Assembly (NCBI RefSeq): GCF_002216685.1
Contig: NZ_CP022352.1
Location: forward strand, 744,001-808,000
From: Vibrio tarriae
GTDB taxonomy: Bacteria; Pseudomonadota; Gammaproteobacteria; Enterobacterales; Vibrionaceae
Reading direction: 5' to 3'
DNA length: 64,000 bases
Shown: piece by piece, positions 1 through 8,727 of the stretch
Layout of the letters: every line of letters begins with the position of its first letter
Position numbering within the stretch: position 1 is the stretch's first letter
Program-made: the position numbers and the translations under genes
Notes under the pieces: model-generated
The model's input: only the letters and a program-made list of their open reading frames with translations
What the model was told of the DNA's origin: nothing
The model's database searches: none

Positions 1-90
1 CGCTTTCGGCTGCGTTTAACATCGCTGCACGATGGTGCGGTGATCGTCAACATGTCGGCCTCTATCAATAACAGTATTGACCCAAGGTGA
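1..90 (+). CDS. C-terminal end of a phage-type protein (partial)
   Basis: The first 29 codons read open from the window edge to a TGA at 88-90, ending in a segment with the residues NMSASINNSIDPR. The following gene starts a few bases after this stop, as in the other tightly packed genes of this block, so it is probably the tail of another virion gene. Nothing else can be said without the upstream sequence. Confidence 0.45.
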   Translation, partial: RFRLRLTSLHDGAVIVNMSASINNSIDPR

Positions 91-94
91 TGGC

Positions 95-457
95 ATGATG
101 GTGACAACTGAAAAAGAGCCATATCGCTTTTACTTCCAAGGCGAAGTGACCGACTGGCACACGTTCAAGGCGGCTTATGATGCCGGAAACATCTCCGATG
201 AACTTTATTATGAGCGATTGGCACTACGGCAAACGTGGCTTGACGGTCATGAGGTCAATGAAAGGGCTTGGGCGCGCGCTGAACTTGCGGCTACCGATTT
301 TATGGAGTTGCCAACGGCGACCTATCAAGGAGAGCGGTTAGTGACATCGCCAAAGCTTGCTGAAATGTTGGCCTATCGCGAAGCCGTGCGACGTTACGAT
401 TTACGTGAAGAGTCTCGCCCATTGAGACCAACATGGTTTGTCGATGAGTCTTTATAA
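95..457 (+). CDS. Small phage protein of unknown function (virion operon)
   Basis: This 120-aa soluble, charged protein has no recognisable domain. I chose the ATG at 95 because AAGGTGA lies about five bases upstream; a TTG at 77 is possible but would overlap the previous gene. The end overlaps the next gene, whose ATG is at 444. The tight overlaps, shared strand and position ahead of coiled-coil and giant virion proteins suggest a late structural or morphogenesis operon of a podovirus-like prophage. The function is unknown. Confidence 0.65.
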   Translation: MMVTTEKEPYRFYFQGEVTDWHTFKAAYDAGNISDELYYERLALRQTWLDGHEVNERAWARAELAATDFMELPTATYQGERLVTSPKLAEMLAYREAVRRYDLREESRPLRPTWFVDESL

Positions 458-839
458 ACTGTCTTACGAATCGTGGCGTTCTCGAGTATTGCCGTTGATG
501 GAACAGACCGAGAAGCGCAACCAGCACCGGTTCGCCAAACAAGTGGACGAAGCCCTACTCGATGGTAGGGCTTCGCTGTTTTTGGTGGAGGAGGGATTCT
601 TCGTCCTTGAGCCCAGTTTGGACAATGGTGAAATGCAGGTATGGGTACTGTTTGCTTGGAGCAATAGAAAAGGTGCGTTTAAGCGCCATTTACCGACGGT
701 AGAGCAGTTAGCTAAGCGGATAAAGGCCAAGAGGTTACTGCTGAATACTGCCGTGAAAGCTTTGCAAGTAAGCCTTATTGACGGTGGGTTTTGTTGTATC
801 GAAACCGGTGATGTTGAGACTTGGTGCAAGGAGATCTAA
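444..839 (+). CDS. Small phage protein, possible GNAT-like or adaptor protein
   Basis: This protein of about 131 aa starts at the ATG at 444, overlapping the previous gene by 14 bases, and stops with a TAA whose last base is the first base of the next ATG (839). It begins MSLYKLSYESW and has a central beta-rich part. The short helix-strand pattern (residues EQLAKRIKAKRL, then LQVSLIDGGFCCIETGD) recalls phage-encoded proteins seen next to internal virion genes, but I recognise no family. Translational coupling with the neighbours supports a structural operon. Confidence 0.6.
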   Translation: MSLYKLSYESWRSRVLPLMEQTEKRNQHRFAKQVDEALLDGRASLFLVEEGFFVLEPSLDNGEMQVWVLFAWSNRKGAFKRHLPTVEQLAKRIKAKRLLLNTAVKALQVSLIDGGFCCIETGDVETWCKEI

Positions 840-1489
840 TGGGTGGGAAAAAAGATGGCCGCGTTCAGGAAACCTCGGCGGAAATCGCCGCTTCCCAAGT
901 TGCGGCGAAAGAGTGGAACTTATACAACACAGAGCTCAAAGCGTTTGAAGATATCTTCATACGGCGAGTGAACAACCTTAACTCAGAGGCCAATATGGCC
1001 GACGTGAAACAGGCGGCAGATTTAAATTATCAAAGCGAGTATGGCAAAGCGCGAGAGGCGGCCACTGAGAATCTTGTGGCCTCCGGTGTTGATCCGAGCT
1101 CCGGAACATTTAAAGCAACGTTAAGCCGTTTGGCGACAGACCAAACTCTCGCTCAGGGCGATACCGTAAACCGCGCTCAAGTCAATGAGCAGGACAAGTA
1201 TGTGGTGGGTAAGCAAGATATCGTCGCTCTCGGTGCTGGTCAGAAAGCCGAAGGCTTGGCTGGTATGGAAGAGACCGCGCGGCTCTCTTTGAAAAAAGCC
1301 ACAAGCGATGCCGCCAAAGCGTTTAACCGACGTAGCGCGAATGCTCAGGCTGTAGGGACGTTAGCGGGAATTGGAACCAGTATGTACATGAACCGTGCCA
1401 AGCCAGATACGAGCTTTGTCAATGTCGATACTAAGACGCTGAAAGGTCAAGCGGGCATGGATCAGAACTATGTACTCAACAGAGGGTAA
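839..1489 (+). CDS. Probable internal virion protein (helical)
   Basis: A 216-aa, Ala/Gly/Gln-rich and mostly helical protein begins MGGKKDGRVQ. The ATG at 839 is preceded by AAGGAG at 828-833, so this start is preferred over an upstream in-frame one at 821. A short hydrophobic glycine-containing stretch near residue 180 (AVGTLAGIGTSMYMN) is the kind of segment seen in phage internal-core or ejection proteins. It is coupled to the neighbours on both sides. The virion role is inferred from composition and context. Confidence 0.65.
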   Translation: MGGKKDGRVQETSAEIAASQVAAKEWNLYNTELKAFEDIFIRRVNNLNSEANMADVKQAADLNYQSEYGKAREAATENLVASGVDPSSGTFKATLSRLATDQTLAQGDTVNRAQVNEQDKYVVGKQDIVALGAGQKAEGLAGMEETARLSLKKATSDAAKAFNRRSANAQAVGTLAGIGTSMYMNRAKPDTSFVNVDTKTLKGQAGMDQNYVLNRG

Positions 1490-1492
1490 GTG

Positions 1493-1870
1493 ATGAGCGT
1501 TAATGTTTCAGGTTCGGCGGCCAATAACTACGCCAATATCACTCATGCCATGTATCAAGACTGGTTAGAGCGATTTTATCCGCAGCAAAAACAGCTTTTA
1601 GAGCAAACACAAAATGGCGAGTTACTGACACAACAACTTGGCCGAGTTGGAGCCAATTTTTCGAGCGCGCAACAGAGTGCGCGGCTTGCGAATGTTAACC
1701 AAATGGCACGTTTTGGGGTTGGGGCAGACACCAATTCTAACGATGACGCCAAGCTCTCTCTGGCACAGGTGACGGCCAAGAACAGTTTGCGTGAGAACGA
1801 GCAAGAGCGTGCGATGAGTGTGCTCAGCGGTGGCGCAAAAGGGAAATTATCACAGCTTAAAGTGCGTTAA
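1493..1870 (+). CDS. Probable small internal virion protein
   Basis: This 125-aa polar, Gln/Asn-rich helical protein starts at the ATG at 1493, with AGAGGG just upstream; a GTG at 1490 directly precedes it. It lies three bases from the previous stop and three bases from the next gene. Repeated Q-rich stretches (YPQQKQLLEQTQNGELLTQQLG) suggest a coiled coil. No domain is recognised. The place in the operon suggests a structural or ejection component. Confidence 0.6.
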   Translation: MSVNVSGSAANNYANITHAMYQDWLERFYPQQKQLLEQTQNGELLTQQLGRVGANFSSAQQSARLANVNQMARFGVGADTNSNDDAKLSLAQVTAKNSLRENEQERAMSVLSGGAKGKLSQLKVR

Positions 1871-1872
1871 TC

Positions 1873-2133
1873 ATGGCATACAGTTTATTGAATTTAGGTG
1901 CAGATACCCGCAAACGTGCATTGGCAGGGATGCAAGAGTCTGCCCAGCGTGAAGAGCAGCGTAATCAAACCAATCAAAGCCTCAAAGACGCGCAGCGTAC
2001 CAAGCGTTTATCCAGTGTCACCACGGGGGCTGGCATGGGCATGATGGCGGGCATGCAAGCGGGTAGCGTGGGTGGACCCATGGGCGCGGCGATGGGGGCG
2101 GCAGCTGGTTTGATTCTAGGGGAGCTTTTCTAA
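1873..2133 (+). CDS. Small phage protein with Gly/Met-rich membrane-like tail
   Basis: The 86-aa protein has a charged, helical first half (residues 10-50) and a C-terminal half made almost only of Gly, Ala and Met (GAGMGMMAGMQAGSVGGPMG), which resembles the membrane-inserting glycine-zipper segments of phage ejection proteins and holins. Its stop shares a base with the ATG of the next gene at 2133. A role in forming the DNA-ejection channel is plausible but inferred. Confidence 0.6.
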   Translation: MAYSLLNLGADTRKRALAGMQESAQREEQRNQTNQSLKDAQRTKRLSSVTTGAGMGMMAGMQAGSVGGPMGAAMGAAAGLILGELF

Positions 2134-3608
2134 TGCAGTTAGATACACGCAGCGCTATTGACGGTGCAATCCGCGGATTTCAGGTCGCAGAAGGTTACTA
2201 CCAGCGTAAAGCGGATAATGAACGCCAAGCGAAATTGGATGAGCGCAACGAGGCTCGCTATCAAGATGAGCGGTCAAGACTCTCTCAGATTGAAGCCAAG
2301 AACGAGCAACGTTATCAAGACGAGAAGGCATTTCGTCAGGCTGAAACGGAAAAAGCCGATAAACGTTATCAAGATAGCCTTAAACGAGAAAAGGAGGATC
2401 GCATCCAGCGTGATCGACTACTTGCTGTACAGGTTGATGCGCAGAAAAGTGCAAAATCACTGAGCCAATACCAGCTCAATCAGCAAAAGAAAATGGCTTA
2501 CATGCAGGAGAATTTGCCGCTAATTCAATCTGGCCTCAAACGTTACATGGAAACCGGAGAACTTGATCCCTTGTTTGAGCAGGAACACATTAAGGGCGGT
2601 GCTTACGACCCGCGCCGTTATACACCTCGTGTGGTACAGGCGGCCTTTGATATCGAATCGACTATGCCTAAAGTGCTTGATGGCTCTATTTCTTACCAAG
2701 ACTCACAATTCACCAAATCGATGGGCGTGTTGCTTGAGCGTAATGTTAAGCAAGGGATTGGCGATAAAGATCCTGAATCGGGTAAAGTGATTAAGGATAA
2801 AGAGTATCTGCGTCATGATTTTGTTGCCGATATTGACCCAAATCGCGAAGGCGATCAGCCGGGCGTGGTGGTCGGTTTGAAAGTCACTTATGAGGATGGC
2901 ACGACCAAAACCGCGCCAGTAACCGAAAGCCGTTTGGCTGGTAGCCAAGAAGCCGTAAAAGTGATCCCGCTCGATGCGTTAATGAAAGACGTGACAGGTC
3001 AAATCCATATGGCTAAGCAGTTTTTTACCAACGAGCACTATGCCAACCTTTTCAATGTGGCAGAGACAAAATCACGCACTGAAATGGATAAGCAGTGGCG
3101 AGAGGCGGTGACTGAGCTTGAAAAAGACCGTACTGCAGCGCTGAATGACTTGTTGGAACCCACCCCAGAGCAAATTTCCGTGGTTAATGCTCGCTTTGAT
3201 GAAAGAAAATCGATGATTAATCAAGTGTATGGACGATTAGGTGAGAATCAATCCAATCGTGAAGTCGGAAATGCTGCGCAGAAATGGGCAGGCGAAGACC
3301 CACAAAAGCGCCAATTCATCAATGAGCTCAGTCAATCCATGAATCTCGCAGAACTGACACCCGAAGCGTTGGAGCATAACTATCAGCGAGTTCTGACAAT
3401 AAAGGCGAATCACGAAGCCGAATTGAAGAAGCAGCAACAGTTAGAACGATTACGCCAAAGCCAGCAATCTCAAAAAATTTATGAGGATTCTGGGGTGTAT
3501 GGTGCTGCTCAGCCAACCGACAATAGAGATGCGATGAAGTATGGCAGCCACAGCCTACTTAACCGCCATGAGTGGAATACTACCCCGAATGGAGAGTTGA
3601 AGTTTTAG
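2133..3608 (+). CDS. Coiled-coil phage structural protein with YQD repeats
   Basis: This 491-aa hydrophilic protein has an N-terminal 110 residues forming a long charged coiled coil in which a unit containing RYQD recurs (ARYQDERS, QRYQDEKA, KRYQDSLK). Residues 150-300 look globular, and the last 60 residues are again Gln/Arg-rich. No enzymatic motif is visible. It is the last gene of the first phage block. The next phage gene is 11.5 kb away beyond cargo DNA, and it is much more GC-rich than that cargo. An internal virion or ejection role is likely. Confidence 0.65.
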   Translation: MQLDTRSAIDGAIRGFQVAEGYYQRKADNERQAKLDERNEARYQDERSRLSQIEAKNEQRYQDEKAFRQAETEKADKRYQDSLKREKEDRIQRDRLLAVQVDAQKSAKSLSQYQLNQQKKMAYMQENLPLIQSGLKRYMETGELDPLFEQEHIKGGAYDPRRYTPRVVQAAFDIESTMPKVLDGSISYQDSQFTKSMGVLLERNVKQGIGDKDPESGKVIKDKEYLRHDFVADIDPNREGDQPGVVVGLKVTYEDGTTKTAPVTESRLAGSQEAVKVIPLDALMKDVTGQIHMAKQFFTNEHYANLFNVAETKSRTEMDKQWREAVTELEKDRTAALNDLLEPTPEQISVVNARFDERKSMINQVYGRLGENQSNREVGNAAQKWAGEDPQKRQFINELSQSMNLAELTPEALEHNYQRVLTIKANHEAELKKQQQLERLRQSQQSQKIYEDSGVYGAAQPTDNRDAMKYGSHSLLNRHEWNTTPNGELKF

Positions 3609-3850
3609 AATTTCAGTTTTTTTAAATTCAGGTTACAGATTGAAGGATTATTAACTTTTAACATGATTGCACTTGGTTTCATAAAGGTTGTGTTAGTGAC
3701 AACAGAAAAATAAAGACAACGAGAATAATGAGAGAAACGGACTAGATTGTTTAGTGAAGTGCTCGTTGCTACATATGAAGCGAGTACAGCACAAAGTTTA
3801 TCCTTTGGATAAACATAAAAACTTAAACGTCTAATGGAAAGGTAACTCTC

Positions 3851-4285
3851 ATGGCATATGCACAATGGGTAACAATTACGATTTATGCAACCAACTATGA
3901 TGTGACTCTAAAAAATGTGAGTCATTCTTGGGGCAAGTTTTATGATTCAAAACAGATCGGTGCTGCGGGTGGTAGCAAAGATAACGAATATGAGCCTAGT
4001 GCGATAGATGGACACATTATTGAAAGAGGCACATCGTTCTCGATTAATGCTTGTGGTCGCTCGGATGCGTCATCAGGTACAGAAGGCTCATTCGAACTAT
4101 ACGACGGTTCAACACACGTTGGGACTTATTCTTGGGATTGCCCTTGGGGAAGTAAAACAAACACTTCAACTTGGACGCCATCAGGCCCTCAGCCTCCATT
4201 CAATAAGTACATCACGTCTCAAACAGGCGCAAATTTAGACTCCGGCGCGCTCGGTACTGTCATCATTCAAACTACCAAGATCTAA
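3851..4285 (+). CDS. Aegerolysin family protein
   Basis: This 144-aa protein matches the aegerolysin family (fungal ostreolysin/pleurotolysin A; Pseudomonas RahU) along its whole length. Family landmarks are the N-terminus MAYAQWV, WGK at 27-29, NACGRSDAS at 66-74, WDCPWGSKTNT at 95-105 and GANLDSGALGT at 126-136. Aegerolysins are small beta-sandwich proteins that bind membrane lipids such as ceramide phosphoethanolamine or sphingomyelin/cholesterol. Some form pores only together with a MACPF-domain partner. No MACPF gene is visible here, so it would act alone or with a distant partner. It has no signal peptide, which is usual for the family. GGAAAGG at 3836-3842 is the likely ribosome binding site. 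The surrounding DNA is AT-rich cargo between two phage blocks. Confidence 0.9.
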   Translation: MAYAQWVTITIYATNYDVTLKNVSHSWGKFYDSKQIGAAGGSKDNEYEPSAIDGHIIERGTSFSINACGRSDASSGTEGSFELYDGSTHVGTYSWDCPWGSKTNTSTWTPSGPQPPFNKYITSQTGANLDSGALGTVIIQTTKI

Positions 4286-4317
4286 CCCATAATTTTTGAT
4301 TATTAAAACGGAAATAA

Positions 4318-4353
4318 GCTCAAGTATCCGATAATTAAGATGCTTGGGCTTTA
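4318..4353 (+). terminator. Terminator-like hairpin after the aegerolysin gene
   Basis: Arms at 4318-4328 and 4339-4349 pair along 11 bases with two G-U pairs and a 10-base loop, followed by TTTATAT. It lies 33 bases after the aegerolysin stop and fits a weak intrinsic terminator. Confidence 0.5.
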
Positions 4354-4507
4354 TATAGTCTACAAGTCAATATTTTCATATTCCCAGCGATAATTTTTAT
4401 ACATAATTCTATGGAAATAATTCAAGATGCTAAAATTTGTTCGGCTATATTTTCTAATGGTTCTAACTTTACTCCTAGATTTAATTATTTATTTTTTAAT
4501 GCTTAGG

Positions 4508-4559
4508 AGGTGGTTCTTTTATATGAAATACCACTGCCTTAAATTTAAAAGAACCACCT
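4508..4559. terminator. Perfect 14-bp inverted repeat between convergent genes
   Basis: AGGTGGTTCTTTTA (4508-4521) is repeated in inverted form at 4546-4559 with a 24-base loop. It lies 12 bases past the stop of the ABC operon (minus strand). No T-run follows on either side, so it may serve as a transcript-end stabiliser or bidirectional terminator rather than a classical intrinsic terminator. Confidence 0.5.
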
Positions 4560-4571
4560 ATATCTATTCTG

Positions 4572-5669
4572 TTAGTTTCCTAACACTACTTTATTGATAA
4601 ATTGCTTTTTGAGTTCAATACTGAGATCCCTATCAAAATTAGGAACCTCTGCTTGAGGTTTATCTTGGCTCGATTTCGTCATAACGACTGAACCAAATAT
4701 TTCGTGCATACGTTGTTGTGTTTCTGGATCAATTAACCAGTTTGTAAAAAGTAATGATGCAGCTGGTTTTTGGGTATTTGCTGCAATTACAACAACATTG
4801 CCTCCACTAGGCATACCAAATTCAGGAACATAAAATTTTAAGCTTTTAGAAACAGCCCCTGAATTTTGTAGCCCAAGTAGGTGATCTTCCCATGCGGGAG
4901 CAATGGCTATCTCTCCATCGTTTAAACGGTTGATACTATCCGCCCCAGAAGCAGATATAACCATTTTCTTTTTGTTAGCATTGAACCATTGCCAAGCTTT
5001 CAACCATTTAGCACTGATCTCTTCATTGGGCTTTGATTGAGGGTTAAAATGATCTGAATTAATTACCACCATACGTTCAATGAAGCCTGCTCCGGCTCCA
5101 CCAGTGTTAGGGTCATTGTATCCAAATCGGTTTGGATTAGTATCAATAAATTTTTGAAGTTGTTCAAACGTTTGAGGAACATCTTTATCATTAATAAGAA
5201 GAGAATTATAAGCTAATCCAGTTTTATTGCCCCAGAATCCCACTGCATAACCGTTTAAATCTATATTACTTACTCGGTGAACACCATTTGCATAATTATT
5301 AATTTTATCTAGTCTCGTAATAGCATTTTGACTTACAGCTAAACTAACTTGATTAGGGCTTAACGCAATAACATCCATGCGCCCATTATTCCGTTTTTGC
5401 TCAGCCAAAAGTTTATTAAATGTTCCATCAAGAGAGCCTTCTGGGATGTGGACTTTGACATCATATTTTTCTTCAAATTCGCTAACAAACTCTCTCCATT
5501 TTGGTTGTAGATACCAAACTGAGAAAATAACAGAGCCTTCTTCTTGTGCTTGTTTTATTAGAGTATCATTAATGCCACTTTGATGTAGCTGTTCGTAAGT
5601 TTGAGCATTAACAAAGAATGAAGCTGAAATTGCAGTTAATGTAAATACTTTTCTTAATAGTTTCATCAT
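4572..5669 (-). CDS. ABC importer periplasmic substrate-binding protein
   Basis: A 365-aa protein with a signal peptide (about residues 1-22, ending VNAQ) and the fold of extracellular solute-binding proteins of the PotD/iron/thiamine type. Typical segments are GSVIFSVWYLQPKWREFVSEFEEKYDVKV near the N-terminus and FTNWLIDPETQQRMHEIFGS near the C-terminus. It is the last gene of a minus-strand operon (ATPase, two permeases, this protein), overlapping the second permease gene by 4 bases. The divergent glycerophosphodiesterase suggests that the ligand is a glycerophosphodiester or a related phospholipid head-group compound. The specificity is inferred only from context. Confidence 0.85.
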   Translation of the reverse strand: MMKLLRKVFTLTAISASFFVNAQTYEQLHQSGINDTLIKQAQEEGSVIFSVWYLQPKWREFVSEFEEKYDVKVHIPEGSLDGTFNKLLAEQKRNNGRMDVIALSPNQVSLAVSQNAITRLDKINNYANGVHRVSNIDLNGYAVGFWGNKTGLAYNSLLINDKDVPQTFEQLQKFIDTNPNRFGYNDPNTGGAGAGFIERMVVINSDHFNPQSKPNEEISAKWLKAWQWFNANKKKMVISASGADSINRLNDGEIAIAPAWEDHLLGLQNSGAVSKSLKFYVPEFGMPSGGNVVVIAANTQKPAASLLFTNWLIDPETQQRMHEIFGSVVMTKSSQDKPQAEVPNFDRDLSIELKKQFINKVVLGN

Positions 5670-6568
5670 GCTTTTCCATTTGATTGAGAGGCGTAATTGC
5701 CTTTTAAAAGTTTTTCAATAATAATCATTAAAATTACATTGGGAATTACTAGAATCATCGAAACTACAGCTGCATCTGGGCGTACAAAAGAATATCCTAA
5801 AAAAGAATACAGTATAGTAGGCACGGTGATGAAATCTGGAGAGCCAAGTACGAAAGAGATACTAAACTCTTCTAAGCTTTTGACTAAGCAGAATATAACT
5901 GCTGCCAATAAGCTTGGTTTTAAAAATGGGAAAAATGCGTTGTAAAATACTGCCCAATAGTTTCCTCCTAAATTACGGGTTGCGTCAATCATGTCTTGAG
6001 GAACAGATTTAAATCCTGCAGCCATGATCCTAATGGAATATGGTAGAGTTAATACTGTATGGCCTATTACAATGCCAATGAATTGGTTTTCAATACCTAG
6101 ATTCAAAAGAGCTGAACTGAAAAAAATTGCAATTACCATCCCCGGAATAACTAAGGGGATTAAGGCAATCATTTCGCAAATATGCTTACCTCTAAATTCT
6201 AAACGACCAAGTGCATAAGCAGTTGGTATAGAGAGTAAAATACTTGTAATAGCGACCGTAGGAGCAATACGATAACTATTCCAAATAGCTTCAGCAAGAG
6301 AGGTATTTTCCCACATGTATGACCATCGACCAAATGACAGCACTTCTGGAAATAATTGTGGATATGCCCAAGGGTGATCTGGGTCTACAAGAGACCACAG
6401 AATCGCCATTATGATAGGAATCCCTATCCAGATAAAATTCACAATAGAAAAGAAAATAATTGAAATTTTAGTGACTTTCTTCCCATTTGTTGTTTTCATC
6501 TTAGGTTTTTTTTCATTTTTATTAAACAAGCGCTTCAAGGAGTTACTTCGGCTGATTAGGGTATTCAT
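5666..6568 (-). CDS. ABC importer permease (second of two)
   Basis: This 300-aa inner-membrane permease is of the PotC/ModB/UgpE class, with a basic cytoplasmic N-terminal tail of about 35 residues and six hydrophobic helices. The cytoplasmic EAA loop is visible as DATRNLGGNYWAVFYNAFFPFLKPS, where it would contact the ATPase. Its ATG overlaps the stop of the first permease gene (TAATG), and its 3' end overlaps the binding-protein gene, so the four genes are one transcript. Confidence 0.85.
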   Translation of the reverse strand: MNTLISRSNSLKRLFNKNEKKPKMKTTNGKKVTKISIIFFSIVNFIWIGIPIIMAILWSLVDPDHPWAYPQLFPEVLSFGRWSYMWENTSLAEAIWNSYRIAPTVAITSILLSIPTAYALGRLEFRGKHICEMIALIPLVIPGMVIAIFFSSALLNLGIENQFIGIVIGHTVLTLPYSIRIMAAGFKSVPQDMIDATRNLGGNYWAVFYNAFFPFLKPSLLAAVIFCLVKSLEEFSISFVLGSPDFITVPTILYSFLGYSFVRPDAAVVSMILVIPNVILMIIIEKLLKGNYASQSNGKA

Positions 6569-7437
6569 TACTTCACTTCTCCTTTTTTGCGAGAGAATGG
6601 CTTGATTACTAAAGTTATGATAGTGGCAGCAATACCGGATGTAAGCATTATTATTGCAGCTATAACACCTGAGCTATTCCATTCCGCATATTCCATTGCA
6701 GTAACTTGCATCAATCGAGCTAATGCATAAGTGTTTCGTGGTCCGGCAATAGAGTAAAATGCAAAATCACCTAAGGCACCGATAAAAATAAGGATTAGAG
6801 CAACCTGAACAGCGGGTAGAGTTAATGGAACAATCACGGAAAAAAACTTGCGAGTTTTTGATGCTCCTAAATTACTTGCCGCATCAAGAACATCAGCGCG
6901 AATACTATTCATTGATCCTGAAATAAGGATTAGAGCAAAAGGGATGTTTTTCCACATTTGCAGAATAATTATTCCCCATCCAAAGGAGTCATTCTGTAAG
7001 CGCAACGGTTGTTCAGTTATACCAATATATATAAAAAACTGGTTAAGAATACCGTGATATGAGATGATATTGACATACAAAAATGCTGCAACTAGACCCG
7101 TAACAAACATAGGAATACGCATCACGGAAACAATAATCTCTTTACCGACAATTTCATTACGTAGCCATAAACAAATTGGGTATGCAACTATAATTGAAAA
7201 CAAAGCGCCAAGTGTTGCAACTTTAAGTGAGTAGAATAGTGCACTTTGTACTTGTGGACTCTGCAGATTTTTAACCCAATATTGTAAAGTGAATCCGCTT
7301 TCTCCATTCATGTTATAGTAGCCAAATGATTGCATAACTATGGTATAGACTGTTGATCCCATTAAAAGCAGAATTGTTCCTACTCCAGTGAGCATTAGCA
7401 ACCAAGCCAATCCATTTTCTTTAAATAGTCTTAACAT
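6568..7437 (-). CDS. ABC importer permease (first of two)
   Basis: This 289-aa inner-membrane permease of the PotB/UgpA class has six predicted helices and an EAA-loop segment (DAASNLGASKTRKFFSVIVPLTLPA). Its start at 7437 overlaps the stop of the ATPase reading frame (TAATG), indicating translational coupling. It should form a heterodimer with the permease encoded next. The ligand is unknown; context points to glycerophosphodiesters or similar compounds. Confidence 0.85.
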   Translation of the reverse strand: MLRLFKENGLAWLLMLTGVGTILLLMGSTVYTIVMQSFGYYNMNGESGFTLQYWVKNLQSPQVQSALFYSLKVATLGALFSIIVAYPICLWLRNEIVGKEIIVSVMRIPMFVTGLVAAFLYVNIISYHGILNQFFIYIGITEQPLRLQNDSFGWGIIILQMWKNIPFALILISGSMNSIRADVLDAASNLGASKTRKFFSVIVPLTLPAVQVALILIFIGALGDFAFYSIAGPRNTYALARLMQVTAMEYAEWNSSGVIAAIIMLTSGIAATIITLVIKPFSRKKGEVK

Positions 7438-8532
7438 TAGATTAATTCCAAAGGTTTTATATGCTCAGGCCTAACAAAGAAAGAATATATTTGACCTTCT
7501 TGCACATCTAAGTTTTTAGACAGTTGTAGACGAAGTTCCTTATCTGATCCTTGAGTGATACCATATGCTTCTATCAAATTTCCAATAAACGATATTTTAG
7601 TGATATGGATATCTAAAGTATTTGTTTCAATATTATTGATATTTGGCTTGATATCTTCTGGCCTGAAGCAGAAATAACGATTTTGTCCCTCAATACTCTG
7701 TATTGGATATTCAGATGAAAATGAAAAATGACCAACTTTGGAACTAATTAATCCTGATTGTCCTTCAATCTTTTCGATAGTACCTTCGAGAATGTTTGCT
7801 GCACCGATAAAATCGGCAACAAATGAATTTGCTGGGTTGTTATAGATTTCCTTTGGTGTTCCCATTTGTTCAATACTGCCTTTATTCAACACCACGACTT
7901 TGTCAGATAAAGATAGAGCTTCAGATTGGTCATGAGTCACATAGATCGAAGTAAGCTTATATTTTCTTTGAAGTTCTTTTAACTCCATACGAACACTGTC
8001 TCGCAACTTAGCATCAAGATTCGACAGTGGTTCATCAAATAAAATTACGTCTGGCAATGTGATAATTGCTCTAGCGAGAGCTACTCGTTGCTGTTGTCCT
8101 CCAGACAATTGAGCAGGCATTTTTAACCTGTGCTCCACAAGACCAACTTGGCTGAGAGTTTTATTTAATTTTGATATTTGTTGATCGAGAGGGGTTTTTT
8201 TGTTGTACCAGTCCAAAGCAGATATTGTGTGATACATTCATATGAGGGAATAAGGCATATGATTGAAAGCACATAGCTGTGTTGCGATGCTCAGGAGCCA
8301 ACCTATTTACAACACGTCCATTGATCAGGACATCCCCACTATCCTGGGAATAAAACCCTGCGATAATTTTCAAAAGAGTCGTTTTTCCACAACCTGATGG
8401 TCCTAAAAGAGTAACAAATTCTCCTTCTTTGACATTTAGAGATATCTCATTTGCAGCACAATAACCGTTGTCAAAGTACTTCGTGATTTTTTTGAGGATC
8501 AATCTATCAGTCATGCTCTCTATCCCTATCAT
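7437..8532 (-). pseudogene. ABC importer ATPase (PotA/UgpC type), frameshifted at an A7 run
   Basis: The two halves of a PotA/UgpC-type ATPase lie in different frames. The first (from 8532, or the ATG at 8514) carries Walker A GPSGCGKTT (residues 44-52) and the Q-loop at residue 90. The second carries the signature LSGGQQQR, Walker B (ILFDEPLSNLD), the switch histidine region (VTHDQSEA) and a TOBE-type C-terminus. Removing one A from the run of seven (coding strand; plus-strand T-run 8195-8201) rejoins them as VQQK-TPLDQQISKLNKTLSQVGLVEH, giving about 364 aa, the normal family length. The defect may be real inactivation, homopolymer phase variation or a sequencing error. Both permeases and the binding protein are intact, which argues for a recent or reversible change. 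Confidence 0.8.
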
Positions 8533-8566
8533 TCATTTTCCCTATCCATTCTTTGGCTTGCACTTA

Positions 8567-8589
8567 TTAAATTATCATAATGAATTTAA
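8567..8589. promoter_or_regulatory. Candidate operator in the divergent ABC/GDPD promoter region
   Basis: TTAAATT and AATTTAA form a 7-bp inverted repeat with 9 bases between them in the 195-base gap between the divergent ABC operon and the glycerophosphodiesterase gene. NagC/Mlc-type ROK repressors bind AT-rich palindromes of about this size, and a ROK regulator is encoded two genes away. This is a candidate only, because the whole gap is AT-rich. Confidence 0.3.
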
Positions 8590-8727
8590 CTTTCTAAGAT
8601 CAAGATCACAATTAAAAAATGTCCTTTTTATTCAATTAGTTACAAGTGATAAATAAATGTATTGCCACATTATGTTTTTTTAATTAATTTAATTAAGACT
8701 TAAACATTACTTGAAGATGACGAGACT

